59,587 bases of DNA, taken from the NCBI GenBank assembly GCA_023665145.1, contig JAMPEM010000002.1, positions 31,276-90,862 on the forward strand. The letters are read 5' to 3'. The notes under the pieces are model-generated. The model had not been told where the DNA came from, made no database searches, and was given only the letters and a program-made list of their open reading frames with translations. Both the position numbers and the translations under genes were made by a program. This stretch comes from Bacteroides sp. (GTDB lineage Bacteria > Bacteroidota > Bacteroidia > Bacteroidales > Muribaculaceae). This document shows positions 42,871-52,171 of the stretch, in pieces; within the stretch, counting starts at the first letter, position 1; every line of letters starts with the position of its first letter.

Positions 42871-43788
42871 ATGTGGAAGACAGTTTCTAAATGGCTTATC
42901 CTTACCATCTTGACAGCCTATATCGTTTTGGCTGCATCATGGTCATGCTCTCAAGCCAAGGCCGGTAAATGCTCCGGAATAGAAGTTGCCATAACAAGTA
43001 CAGCGCAAGTAGATACCATAACTTCCCGCGGTGTGATAAAGGAATTGGCTAAATATGACAGCCATATTATCGGGAAAAACATCTCGGAACTCAAGACAAG
43101 CGCCATAGAGAAATATCTCAACTCACTGAGAAATTTCGAAGATGTGCAATGCGTCATCACCTCACAAGGAAAATTACGAATCTATGTCACACCAATGGTG
43201 CCGGAGCTGAGAGTCTTCGATGGCAATCGCTCATATTACATCAACAAAGAGGGTAAACAAATCATAGCCAAAGCAGATTTCTTTGCCGATGTCCCGGTGG
43301 TGAGCGGTCATTTCACCAAGGAATTTCCGGCAAAAGATATTCTGCCCGTGGCTCGGTTTGTGGAAAACGACCCCGTACTTCGTGAACTCGTCACCATGAT
43401 AGAAGCTCATGATAAAAACAATATCATACTGATACCGAGAATAAAAGGACACGTCATCAACATAGGCGACACTACAAATCTAAGTTATAAAAAACAAAAT
43501 ATCATAACCGCCTATAAGAAGATACTCCCCTATCGCGGTTGGGAAACATACGACACTATATCCGTCAAATATCACGGACAGATTGTGGCAACAAGACGCG
43601 ACAAGACACCTCTGTTCCGCACCACAACAATAGTGGACGAAACAGACCCCGAAGAGGCTACCCTCAACGGACTTGAAGAAACCGATGCACAATCAGCCAC
43701 CGGACAACATATTTCCGCTGCCACACAAAGCAACTCTCCAACAGAAAACCAAAACAAAACTGTAAAGAAATCTCAAACAAATGACTGA
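42871..43788 (+). CDS. ftsQ: Cell-division protein FtsQ
   Basis: A 305-residue bitopic protein with one N-terminal membrane segment (WLILTILTAYIVLAASWSC, about 8-26). A POTRA-like and beta region (SRGVIKELAKYDSHIIGKNISELKTSAIEKYLNSL...; GHVINIGDTTNLSYKKQNIITAYKKILP) follows, with a polar Thr/Gln-rich tail. Sequence is poorly conserved across phyla; the position between murC and ftsA decides the call. The tail overlaps the ftsA start by eight bases. Confidence 0.88.
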   Translation: MWKTVSKWLILTILTAYIVLAASWSCSQAKAGKCSGIEVAITSTAQVDTITSRGVIKELAKYDSHIIGKNISELKTSAIEKYLNSLRNFEDVQCVITSQGKLRIYVTPMVPELRVFDGNRSYYINKEGKQIIAKADFFADVPVVSGHFTKEFPAKDILPVARFVENDPVLRELVTMIEAHDKNNIILIPRIKGHVINIGDTTNLSYKKQNIITAYKKILPYRGWETYDTISVKYHGQIVATRRDKTPLFRTTTIVDETDPEEATLNGLEETDAQSATGQHISAATQSNSPTENQNKTVKKSQTND

Positions 43789-45130
43789 AGAACGATACAT
43801 AGCGGCACTTGAATTACGCAGCTCCAAAATAATCGGCACCGTAGGGAAAACCACCGGACAAGGTGACCTCGATGTCATAGCTGTGGAAATGGAGAAAGGT
43901 GTGGAATGGATTCGATACGGCATAATCCAAAATCTCGAAGAGACCTCCATCCGAATATCCCGAATCATAGAGAAACTTGAACGTAAAGCCTCTGTGTCAC
44001 CACATAAAATATCATCCGTCTTCATCGGACTGTCCGGCAGAAGCCTCGGCTCGTTCCACACAGAAGTGTGCATCAACCTTCCCGAAGAGACAGAGATTGA
44101 CGAAGAAATACTCCAACGCCTTAGAAACGAAGCCTGGAGAACATCAATAGCCGAAGGACTTGAAATCGTGGATGCCGTGCCCCGAATCTACAAAATCGGC
44201 AAACAGGAGACACACTCTCCCGTAGGAGTCCTCGGCACATCAATATCGGCAATATATGACCTTATCACCTGCCGCCCGGAAATGAAACGCAACGTGGAAA
44301 AAACCGTCTACGACAAGCTCCACCTCCCTGTGGCCGGATATGTCGTCACTGCACTTGCCACCGGACATCTAATCCTCTCAAATGACGAAAAACGTCTCGG
44401 ATGTATGTTAGTGGACCTCGGTGCTGAAACCACCACCGTCACAATCTATAAAAACGGCAACCTTACATATTTTGTCACTCTTCCGCTCGGCTCAAGAAAT
44501 ATCACCCGCGATCTGACATCGCTCAATGTGCTCGAAGAAGCCGCCGAAGAGATAAAAGTGACTTCCGGAAACGCCATAGCTGCCGACAAACCCTCCTCAC
44601 TGAATCTCGGTGGACTCAAACTCGCTGATGTCAGCAATATCATTGTGGCACGAAGCGAAGAGATTGTAGCTAACATAATCGAACAAATCAGCTATGCCGG
44701 ATTCAAAAACAGCGACCTCCCCGGTGGTATTGTTGGTATCGGAGGAGGATTCAAGATGAACGGTATGCTCGAACTGCTTGCCAACAGATCAAACCTTCCC
44801 GTAAGACGCGGAAGACTCCCCGGATATGTCAGACTTGAAGACACCAAATATCCGGCAGCAGACATCCTCCAGGCCATAAGCATCCTTTATGCCGGAGCCA
44901 CTCATTCCGATATCGAATGTCTTGAAATACCTCAGAATCGTGAGCTTCCCCCAATAGGTGAACCCAACGATGATGAATACACAATCGATTCGGAAACAGG
45001 TATGGATACAACAACCAATATCGATACACCACGTCCGGCCAAAAGAAACAATTTATTCTCAAAAATCACTACCTCTATCGGTAGAATATTCATCGACAAG
45101 ACTCCTGAAGACAGCGATGAACTTTATTAA
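43781..45130 (+). CDS. ftsA: Cell-division protein FtsA
   Basis: A 449-residue actin-like protein that tethers FtsZ to the membrane and activates the divisome. Visible are YIAALELRSSKIIGTVGK (phosphate 1), the 1C domain with VFIGLSGRSLGSFHTE, CMLVDLGAETTTVTIYKNGNL (phosphate 2) and GGIVGIGGGFKMNGMLELL (adenosine loop). The C-terminus ends in GRIFIDKTPEDSDELY after a basic amphipathic stretch that should bind membrane. Confidence 0.95.
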   Translation: MTEERYIAALELRSSKIIGTVGKTTGQGDLDVIAVEMEKGVEWIRYGIIQNLEETSIRISRIIEKLERKASVSPHKISSVFIGLSGRSLGSFHTEVCINLPEETEIDEEILQRLRNEAWRTSIAEGLEIVDAVPRIYKIGKQETHSPVGVLGTSISAIYDLITCRPEMKRNVEKTVYDKLHLPVAGYVVTALATGHLILSNDEKRLGCMLVDLGAETTTVTIYKNGNLTYFVTLPLGSRNITRDLTSLNVLEEAAEEIKVTSGNAIAADKPSSLNLGGLKLADVSNIIVARSEEIVANIIEQISYAGFKNSDLPGGIVGIGGGFKMNGMLELLANRSNLPVRRGRLPGYVRLEDTKYPAADILQAISILYAGATHSDIECLEIPQNRELPPIGEPNDDEYTIDSETGMDTTTNIDTPRPAKRNNLFSKITTSIGRIFIDKTPEDSDELY

Positions 45131-45147
45131 CTGACCACTCCCCTATC

Positions 45148-46524
45148 ATGGCAAATCAAAAAATTGACAACAATATAGCCGACACATCAAATTTCGCACC
45201 GGAATTTACCGACGACCATTGTCTTATTAAAGTAGTCGGTGTCGGCGGCGGAGGCGGCAATGCCGTCAACTATATGTATGGCCAAAACATCGAAAATGTA
45301 ACATTCGTTGTGGCCAATACTGACCAACAGGCTCTCGAGACATCACCCGTCCCCAACAAACTGATTCTCGGATACTCCATCTGTAAAGGACGCGGAGCCG
45401 GCAATAATCCGGAGATAGGTCGACAATGCGCCGAAGCGGACGAGGAACAAATCCGTAAACTCTTTGATGACGGCACCGAGATGGTTTTCGTAACTGCCGG
45501 AATGGGTGGTGGCACCGGGACCGGAGCAGCTCCCGTAGTGGCACGCATCGCAAAACAGGCAGGTATGCTCACCATTGGTATCGTCACCGTCCCCTTCATG
45601 TTTGAGGGTGAAAGAAAAATCCTCAAAGCCATAGAAGGTGCTGAAGAGATGAAACGCCATGTGGATGCTCTGCTTGTGATCAACAATCAGAACCTCATCG
45701 AGCTTTACAAAGACCTCGATTTCTTCAATGCCTTTGCAAAAGCCGATGACACACTTGCCAACGCTGCAAGGTCCATCTCCGAAATTATCTCCGAGAAATG
45801 CTACATCAACGTTGACTTCGAGGATGTACGCACCACACTGACCGATGCCGGAACAGCCATCATCTCGACAGCCTCCGGTGAAGGGGAGAACAGAGTAACC
45901 GACGCAATCAACAATGCCCTGACCTCACCGCTGCTCAAACGCCACAATATCAGGTCAGCCAGCCGCCTGCTGCTTAAATTCTCCGTCAATCGTTACGGAA
46001 ACAGGCCTCTGATTTCAGATGAAGTGAACCAGATAACAGCCTTCACCAACGATATGTCAGACTCCATCGACGTTAAATGGGGTATCGCAGATGACCCAAC
46101 TCTGGGTGACAAATTCAAGATTACCGTTCTGGCAGCGGGATTTGATGTCACAATCCGCGATGAGAATGTCATCAAAGGGACCGGTGAGGGGACTATTGAT
46201 TTTGCCGGCAAAGAGACAAAAAGCGAGTCATCCACACGCGACACAACCACCAAGGAGCTTGACAAGATAGCAGAAGTGTATGGAATCGAGCAGGTAAACG
46301 ACAAACGCCGCAACGCTGCCCGTCAGAAATATGCCGTGCTCAAACCGTCGCAATTTGATGACCATGAGGTAATAGCATTGCTTGAAAGGACACCGACCTT
46401 CAATCGCGACCCGAAAATCAATCGTGACATAGCCCGTCTGGGCGAAGCCGGCATCCGCGGCGAAGAGATAGTACAAAAATTCACAGAATCCAATTCCGGT
46501 ACACCCGGCCCGATTTCATTTTAG
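45148..46524 (+). CDS. ftsZ: Cell-division GTPase FtsZ
   Basis: A 458-residue tubulin-like GTPase forming the Z-ring. N-terminal KVVGVGGGGGNAVNYMY, the GTP motif VFVTAGMGGGTGTGAAPVVARIAK (about residue 113), LIVINNQNLIELYKD-like helix and the T7 loop DVRTTLTDAGTAIISTA (about residue 230) are intact. The C-terminal linker (about 335-420) is charged. The usual short FtsA-binding peptide is not obvious, although LLERTPTFNRDPKINRDIARL is a candidate. It closes the division cluster. Confidence 0.97.
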   Translation: MANQKIDNNIADTSNFAPEFTDDHCLIKVVGVGGGGGNAVNYMYGQNIENVTFVVANTDQQALETSPVPNKLILGYSICKGRGAGNNPEIGRQCAEADEEQIRKLFDDGTEMVFVTAGMGGGTGTGAAPVVARIAKQAGMLTIGIVTVPFMFEGERKILKAIEGAEEMKRHVDALLVINNQNLIELYKDLDFFNAFAKADDTLANAARSISEIISEKCYINVDFEDVRTTLTDAGTAIISTASGEGENRVTDAINNALTSPLLKRHNIRSASRLLLKFSVNRYGNRPLISDEVNQITAFTNDMSDSIDVKWGIADDPTLGDKFKITVLAAGFDVTIRDENVIKGTGEGTIDFAGKETKSESSTRDTTTKELDKIAEVYGIEQVNDKRRNAARQKYAVLKPSQFDDHEVIALLERTPTFNRDPKINRDIARLGEAGIRGEEIVQKFTESNSGTPGPISF

Positions 46525-46546
46525 TCAAAATAAAAACAGAGAATAG

Positions 46547-48190
46547 ATGGATGCACAATCCGCAACCAAATATGAGATGGTAGCCAAGACCTTTCAAGGT
46601 CTTGAAGACGTATTGCGCGACGAACTTATATCCCTTGGCGCTGACAATGTACAAATAGGGAGGCGCATGGTTTCCTTTGAGGGAGACAAGAGAATGATGT
46701 ATCGCGCCAATTTATGTTGCCGCACAGCTCTGAGAATACTCAAACCGATAGTGAAATTCACCGCTGCCAATCCCGATGAGCTTTATGACTGCGTAAGAGA
46801 CATTGATTGGAGTCAATTTATGAGTGCCGATTCAACCTTTGCCATTGATTCGACAGTCAACAGCTCAGAGTTCACTCACTCGAGATTTGTCACATATCGT
46901 GTCAAAGACGGTATCGCGGATTATTTCAACGACCTCTGCGGCAGACGTCCTTCGATACGCCTTGACGGAGCTGACATCCTCTTCAATGTTCACATCTCCG
47001 ATGACCGAATCACCATCTCAATCGATTCATCCGGAGAACCGCTGAGCAAACGCGGATATCGTGTAGACCAGACGGCAGCCCCCATCAACGAAGTACTTGC
47101 AGCCGGCATCATTTTGAAAACGGGCTGGAGAGGGGAGAGCAATTTTGTTGACCCGATGTGTGGGTCAGGAACTTTCCTGACCGAGGCAGCCTTGATAGCC
47201 TCAAATATCAATCCGGGGATATATCGACAGGAGTTTGCGTTTGAAAAATGGCCGGATTTTGATCCGGAACTGTTTGATGAATTGTGTAGCGATGATTCAG
47301 AGGAACGCCGGTTCGAATACAAGATATACGGCTCCGACATTGACCCGGATGCAGTGGCTATAGCACGTCGCAACATACGTTCAGCAGGATTGGAGGGTAT
47401 GATAGAGCTTGATTGTAAGGCGTTTCAGGATTGGCCGGATGCTCCGCTTCCTGGCATTCTGATTACCAATCCCCCTTACGGAGAACGATTGCGGGGTGAT
47501 GATCTGATGAAATTATTCTCAGAGATAGGAACTGAGCTTAAGCAAAATTTCAAGGGATACCACGCATGGATTTTAGCATATAAGAAGGAGCATTTCGATG
47601 CCATCGGGTTTAAGCCTTCAGTAAAATTCCCGATTCTTAACGGTTCGCTGGAATGTACACTGCGCGAATATGTCATATTTGAGGGTAAACATGAAGATTT
47701 TGTAAGAGAAGGCGGCACGATACGCAATGATGACTTCAATCGTGAATCACGTCCGCGCACACGCCATCTTAGCGATAGGGAATGGGAGAGCGGAAGCCGT
47801 AAATTCAATCGTGACACAGCTAAAAAGATGCGCCGTGACCGCGATGAAGAGTTCGGCAAACGGGATTCAAAGCGCGGCTTTGGCAAACGGGATGACCGCC
47901 GCGACAATCGTCGTAGAGATGACCGCCGCGACCGCAACTTCAAAGACCGCAGAGATGACCGTCGGCAACGTTGGGATAGAGAAGAACGCGAGGACCGCAG
48001 AAATATCCGCCTTACCGGACGTAATGCCGGCACACGTCGCGACAAGGCGATATTGGTGGAAGGTAAAGGGCCTCAATTACCACCGGAAGCTACTGTGTTC
48101 CGTGCAGGTAAAGAGGGTGTGAAAATGCGCAGCCGCAAGGGATGGTATAAAAATAATTCTGAAACATCTGAAAATACTGAACAAGATTAA
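46547..48190 (+). CDS. THUMP-domain RNA methyltransferase (RlmL/YpsC-like) with Arg/Asp-rich tail
   Basis: A 547-residue protein. An N-terminal ferredoxin-like/THUMP region (about 1-160, KTFQGLEDVLRDELISLGADNV) precedes a Rossmann methyltransferase with the SAM motif FVDPMCGSGTFLTEAALIA (about residue 200) and the N6-guanine/adenine-type catalytic NPPYGERL (about 309). This matches the large-subunit rRNA m2G methyltransferase group. From about residue 395 it carries a ~110-residue low-complexity tail of Arg, Asp and Glu (GKRDDRRDNRRRDDRRDRNF). It follows ftsZ by 22 bases and precedes purD by 3. Confidence 0.88.
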   Translation: MDAQSATKYEMVAKTFQGLEDVLRDELISLGADNVQIGRRMVSFEGDKRMMYRANLCCRTALRILKPIVKFTAANPDELYDCVRDIDWSQFMSADSTFAIDSTVNSSEFTHSRFVTYRVKDGIADYFNDLCGRRPSIRLDGADILFNVHISDDRITISIDSSGEPLSKRGYRVDQTAAPINEVLAAGIILKTGWRGESNFVDPMCGSGTFLTEAALIASNINPGIYRQEFAFEKWPDFDPELFDELCSDDSEERRFEYKIYGSDIDPDAVAIARRNIRSAGLEGMIELDCKAFQDWPDAPLPGILITNPPYGERLRGDDLMKLFSEIGTELKQNFKGYHAWILAYKKEHFDAIGFKPSVKFPILNGSLECTLREYVIFEGKHEDFVREGGTIRNDDFNRESRPRTRHLSDREWESGSRKFNRDTAKKMRRDRDEEFGKRDSKRGFGKRDDRRDNRRRDDRRDRNFKDRRDDRRQRWDREEREDRRNIRLTGRNAGTRRDKAILVEGKGPQLPPEATVFRAGKEGVKMRSRKGWYKNNSETSENTEQD

Positions 48191-48193
48191 AAG

Positions 48194-49462
48194 ATGAAAG
48201 AACGACTCAATATATTGCTTCTCGGATCGGGAGCACGCGAATCTGCGTTTGCGGACAAGATACTTCAATCACCTCGCACGGAACGGTTGTATGTGGCGCC
48301 GGGCAATGCCGGAACAGCGGAATATAATGTATCATTGTCACCACTTGACTTTGACGGAATCAAGGAGTTTGTTGACAGCCATGCGATAGATATGATTGTG
48401 GTCGGACCCGAACAGCCTCTTGTAGACGGTATAGCTGATTATTTTGCCGAAGATTCGGTAAAGGTAATCGGACCGGGGAAAGCCGGAGCCATGCTTGAAG
48501 GGAGTAAGGAGTATGCCAAAGAGTTCATGTTCCGTCATGCCATACCCACGGCTCGGTTTATGACAGTGACCGGGGAGACTGTAGATGAGGGATTGTCATT
48601 TCTTGAATCGCTCAAAGCGCCGTACGTCCTGAAGGCAGATGGTTTGGCAGCCGGCAAGGGGGTATTGATTATTGATTCGCTTATGGAAGCGAAAGAGAAG
48701 CTCACCGAGATGCTTGGCGGAATGTTTGGCGAGGCGTCTTGCACAGTAGTGATAGAGGAATATCTCGATGGTGTGGAATGTTCAGTGTTTGTAATGACCG
48801 ATGGTGAGGACTATATTATTCTTCCTGTAGCCAAAGATTATAAACGGATAGGAGAGGGGGACACCGGACTGAATACGGGAGGAATGGGAGCAGTATCACC
48901 TGTACCGTTTGCCGATGAATCGTTTATGGATAGGGTGAGAAAATCCATCATAGAACCCACAATAAAGGGATTGCGCGAAGAGGGGGTACCTTACAGCGGA
49001 TTTATCTTTTTAGGGTTAATGAATGTGGATGGATATCCGATGGTGATAGAATACAATTGCCGAATGGGCGATCCCGAGACGGAGGTGGTGCTTCCCCGCA
49101 TAGAGTCGGATTTTGTATCACTACTTGAGGGGATAGCCGACAAGACACTTGCGCTGAAGAAGCTCAAGGTGACCGACAAGGCAGCCGCCACAGTGATATT
49201 GGCGGCCGAGGGGTATCCGGAGAAATATCGTAAAGGAGATGTTATAACCGGATTTGAGAATCTTGACGAGGATGTCAAGGTGTATCATGCCGGCACAAAA
49301 TATAACGAATCTAATGAGATTATAACGAATGGAGGACGGGTACTTGCCGTCACGGTACTTGCCGAAGATATTCATAAGGCAGCTCTGAGAGCAACGCAGG
49401 CGGCAGCCACGCTTGAATTTGAAGGGAAGCAATTCCGTCGCGACATATCACAAGATCTTTGA
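48194..49462 (+). CDS. purD: Phosphoribosylamine:glycine ligase (GARS)
   Basis: A 422-residue ATP-grasp enzyme for the second step of purine synthesis. It starts NILLLGSGARESAFADKI, continues IDMIVVGPEQPLVDGIADYF and carries the ATP-grasp core YVLKADGLAAGKGVLII and GDTGLNTGGMGAVSP, with MVIEYNCRMGDPETEVVLPR near the metal site. Length is normal. The following membrane-protein gene starts almost at its stop. Confidence 0.96.
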   Translation: MKERLNILLLGSGARESAFADKILQSPRTERLYVAPGNAGTAEYNVSLSPLDFDGIKEFVDSHAIDMIVVGPEQPLVDGIADYFAEDSVKVIGPGKAGAMLEGSKEYAKEFMFRHAIPTARFMTVTGETVDEGLSFLESLKAPYVLKADGLAAGKGVLIIDSLMEAKEKLTEMLGGMFGEASCTVVIEEYLDGVECSVFVMTDGEDYIILPVAKDYKRIGEGDTGLNTGGMGAVSPVPFADESFMDRVRKSIIEPTIKGLREEGVPYSGFIFLGLMNVDGYPMVIEYNCRMGDPETEVVLPRIESDFVSLLEGIADKTLALKKLKVTDKAAATVILAAEGYPEKYRKGDVITGFENLDEDVKVYHAGTKYNESNEIITNGGRVLAVTVLAEDIHKAALRATQAAATLEFEGKQFRRDISQDL

Positions 49463-49466
49463 CAGA

Positions 49467-50435
49467 GTGGCAAGACATGTAGCAGGAAAAGAGGGAGCAG
49501 TCTTATCAATTGTGGCTATGGCAGTGATGGCCACAACGGCCTTTTTTACACTTCCTCAAATCAGGGGAGAGTTAACAGCCGGTATCTGTGCTCCGTCGCC
49601 CAATATGTGGCCGTTGTCTCCGGCTCTTTCATGGTTTCTTAATACGGTTTTGATTTTGGGGATTGCTATAGGAGCAGTTTTCGCCAATAAGAAGCTTGTC
49701 TTTGTTCCGGGTCAGGATTATCTTTTTCCTGTATTGTTTCTGATTACATCGGCTGCCAATCCATGGCTTACTGTAGGGTTAAACTCTTCGACGATATTAT
49801 GTTTGGGGAATCTTGTATGCATGTACATGTTGATGAATGCTTACGGGAGGAGCAATGCCACACAGGAGATGTTTATAATAGCCACCATATCGGGACTTGG
49901 CGGTATGGTGCAATATGCATTTCTGCTCTTTGTTCCGGTGCATCTTATCTGTGCGGGAATCCTTCGAATAGTACGACCTAAGGAGCTGTGTGCCTTTTTT
50001 CTGGGGTTGATTGCACCTTATTGGACATTGATGGGGCTTGGAATCGTGACACCGGGAGATTTTGCGATGCCTCGGATGGAGTCATTGTTTGCCACTGACG
50101 TCACCGGTCTGGATTTACTGTTCGTGCTGCTTGAGACAGGTATAGCATTAATTACGGGGCTGCTTGCAGCCGCTCATAATTCATTGACTGTATTTACAAC
50201 AAGTGTCAGATTGATGCAGTATAATCGCATCATCTGCATTTTCGGTATTTCAGCTGCAATTTTTGCATGTCTTGATTTCAGCAATTACATGGCATATATC
50301 GAGACTATACTGCTGACTGTTAGCATCCAGGTGGCCAACAGTGCTGAATCAATCGATTGGAAATATTCACCACTTGCTCTGCTCTCTGTAGCTGTTCTAT
50401 ACATATCACTCTTCATTTGCATACTGACAGCATGA
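49467..50435 (+). CDS. Polytopic membrane protein of unknown function
   Basis: About 322 residues from GTG 49467, four bases after the purD stop. An upstream TTG at 49413 would overlap purD by 50 bases and is less likely. Around eight hydrophobic segments are visible (for example VLSIVAMAVMATTAFFTL, LFVLLETGIALITGLLAA, YSPLALLSVAVLYISLFICIL), with little polar sequence. I do not recognise the family; similar proteins next to purD/pdxB are known only as conserved membrane proteins of Bacteroidales. Its stop overlaps the pdxB start (ATGA), tying it to PLP synthesis by position only. Confidence 0.7.
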   Translation: MARHVAGKEGAVLSIVAMAVMATTAFFTLPQIRGELTAGICAPSPNMWPLSPALSWFLNTVLILGIAIGAVFANKKLVFVPGQDYLFPVLFLITSAANPWLTVGLNSSTILCLGNLVCMYMLMNAYGRSNATQEMFIIATISGLGGMVQYAFLLFVPVHLICAGILRIVRPKELCAFFLGLIAPYWTLMGLGIVTPGDFAMPRMESLFATDVTGLDLLFVLLETGIALITGLLAAAHNSLTVFTTSVRLMQYNRIICIFGISAAIFACLDFSNYMAYIETILLTVSIQVANSAESIDWKYSPLALLSVAVLYISLFICILTA

Positions 50436-51490
50436 ACATCATATCCCACACATACAGACCGTTAATCATTGCCGATAGAGTCATACCGTTTCTTAAAGGG
50501 CGTTTGGAATCATACGCTGATGTCAGGTACCTTGACGGAACTGATTTCACTGCTGAAAATCTTTCTGAAGCAGACGCTTTAATTATCCATACCCGAAACC
50601 GTATAACATCAGATTTACTCAAAGGGTCTCAAATAAAATATATAGTTACGGCTACAATAGGGACAGATCATATCGATATACCATGGTGTGAGGCCTCGGG
50701 GATAAAGGTTGAGAATGCTGCGGGGTGTAATGCCCCGGGAGTGGCTCAATGGGTTTGGAGCAATATCCTTTCGCAGGGTATGACCCCGGACGAGACAACT
50801 GTAGGTGTGGTAGGTGTAGGGAATGTGGGGAAGATAGTAGGAGAATGGGGAAAGAATCTTGGATTCAATATTCTGGTCAATGATCCTCCACGGGAAAAGA
50901 GAGGAGAGAGTCCCGAACCGATAGCTGCTCAATGGACCGGACTGGAGGAATTGTTGCAGCGGTCAGATATTATAACATTTCATACACCTTTGACTCGCAA
51001 AGGTGAATATCCGACGTATCATTTGCTCAACAGGGAATTGATTGAAAAGATACCTGCCGGACGTCTTATATTGAATGCGGCAAGGGGAGGGGTGATAGAT
51101 GAGGAGGCGTTGCTTCCGTATTTGACAAAATCGCGTCTGACAGCAATTCTTGACACGTGGGAGGGTGAGCCGAACATCAAACCGGAGACGTTGGGAGCTG
51201 TATTGTTGGGGACACCTCATATAGCCGGATATTCACTTGAGGGGAAGCAACGAGCCACCCGGATGGCTGTAGAAGGTGTTTGCCGTCATTTCAGTCTTCC
51301 GTTGCCTGATTTGTCTGATCTTGCTGCACCTTATAATGGTATATCACCGACTGCCCAAGAGATAGAGGAATCATATTCACCCATAGAAGATTCATTGTTT
51401 TTATACCGTGATCCGGAACATTTTGACCGTTTGCGTACGGAATACGATTATCGGCCGGAGCCAAAAGTCGGAAAACGGAATAAAATGTAG
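50432..51490 (+). CDS. pdxB: 4-phosphoerythronate dehydrogenase
   Basis: 352 residues from ATG 50432, which overlaps the previous stop; a longer frame from 50357 would add a Cys/His-rich leader lying inside the membrane-protein gene and is rejected. It belongs to the D-2-hydroxyacid dehydrogenases. The NAD motif is VGVVGVGNVGKIVGEWGKNLG, with YIVTATIGTDHIDIPWCEASG, FHTPLTRKGEYPTYHLLN and LILNAARGGVIDEEAL. The enzyme oxidises 4-phosphoerythronate in the DXP-dependent pyridoxal-phosphate pathway. The C-terminal PdxB dimerisation part is present. Confidence 0.92.
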   Translation: MNIISHTYRPLIIADRVIPFLKGRLESYADVRYLDGTDFTAENLSEADALIIHTRNRITSDLLKGSQIKYIVTATIGTDHIDIPWCEASGIKVENAAGCNAPGVAQWVWSNILSQGMTPDETTVGVVGVGNVGKIVGEWGKNLGFNILVNDPPREKRGESPEPIAAQWTGLEELLQRSDIITFHTPLTRKGEYPTYHLLNRELIEKIPAGRLILNAARGGVIDEEALLPYLTKSRLTAILDTWEGEPNIKPETLGAVLLGTPHIAGYSLEGKQRATRMAVEGVCRHFSLPLPDLSDLAAPYNGISPTAQEIEESYSPIEDSLFLYRDPEHFDRLRTEYDYRPEPKVGKRNKM

Positions 51491-51514
51491 TTTTTAAAGA
51501 GAGATTCGTAATCG

Positions 51515-52168
51515 ATGAAGAAATTCTATGTTGTATGGGTAGGGCGTACACCGGGGGTATTCGACAATTGGGATGATGCCAGGGAATCGGTGGAAAATTA
51601 CAAAGGGGCGAGATATAAGGCATATTCATCGTCGGGTGAGGCAGCCGAAGCATATCGTAAAGGATTGCTTCTTGATGAGAAGATTAACCTTGGAGCATTT
51701 CTTCGTCAGGTGTCGCAGGAAAAATTGAGCGCTACACCGGATTGGAGAGGATTTGTTGAGGTGGATCGAAACGCATGGGCTGTGGATGCGTCATGCATGG
51801 GAAATCCGGGAGTCATGGAATATCAAGGGGTGGATTTAAGTACGGGCAGAGTGATTTTCCGTATCGGTCCGTTTAAAGATGCGACGAATAATATTGGGGA
51901 GTATCTTGCGATAGTGCATGCTATGGCTCTGATGGAGAATAGGGGAGAGCGTCATACTATTTACAGTGATTCAAGAACCGGGATGTCATGGGTGAGACGA
52001 GGAGCGGCAAATACAAAATTGAAGGCGACGGCAGCCAATAAGGAAGTCAGAGAATTGATTCGTAGGGCGGATCATTGGCTGGGGAGTCATCAATTCCGGG
52101 TTCCCGTCTTAAAATGGGATACAGACCGGTGGGGAGAGATACCGGCAGATTTTGGCAGAAAGAAATAG
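51515..52168 (+). CDS. rnhA: Ribonuclease H with N-terminal viroplasmin (RNA/DNA-hybrid-binding) domain
   Basis: A 217-residue protein. The N-terminal ~50 residues (KFYVVWVGRTPGVFDNWDDARESVENYKGARYKAYSS) are the caulimovirus-viroplasmin/HBD fold that binds RNA-DNA hybrids. The RNase H domain (about 80-215) shows the DEDD pattern: Asp in AVDASCMGNPG, Glu in NNIGEYLAIVHAM, Asp in YSDSRTGMSWV and Asp in WDTDRWGEIPADFGRK. It removes RNA from hybrids at primers and R-loops. It is followed three bases later by queG. Confidence 0.93.
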   Translation: MKKFYVVWVGRTPGVFDNWDDARESVENYKGARYKAYSSSGEAAEAYRKGLLLDEKINLGAFLRQVSQEKLSATPDWRGFVEVDRNAWAVDASCMGNPGVMEYQGVDLSTGRVIFRIGPFKDATNNIGEYLAIVHAMALMENRGERHTIYSDSRTGMSWVRRGAANTKLKATAANKEVRELIRRADHWLGSHQFRVPVLKWDTDRWGEIPADFGRKK

Positions 52169-52171
52169 GAG

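Noticed and set aside
50357..50431. Upstream in-frame start for pdxB
   Set aside because: The added residues lie inside the membrane-protein gene and do not match the family; ATG 50432 overlaps the preceding stop as expected.
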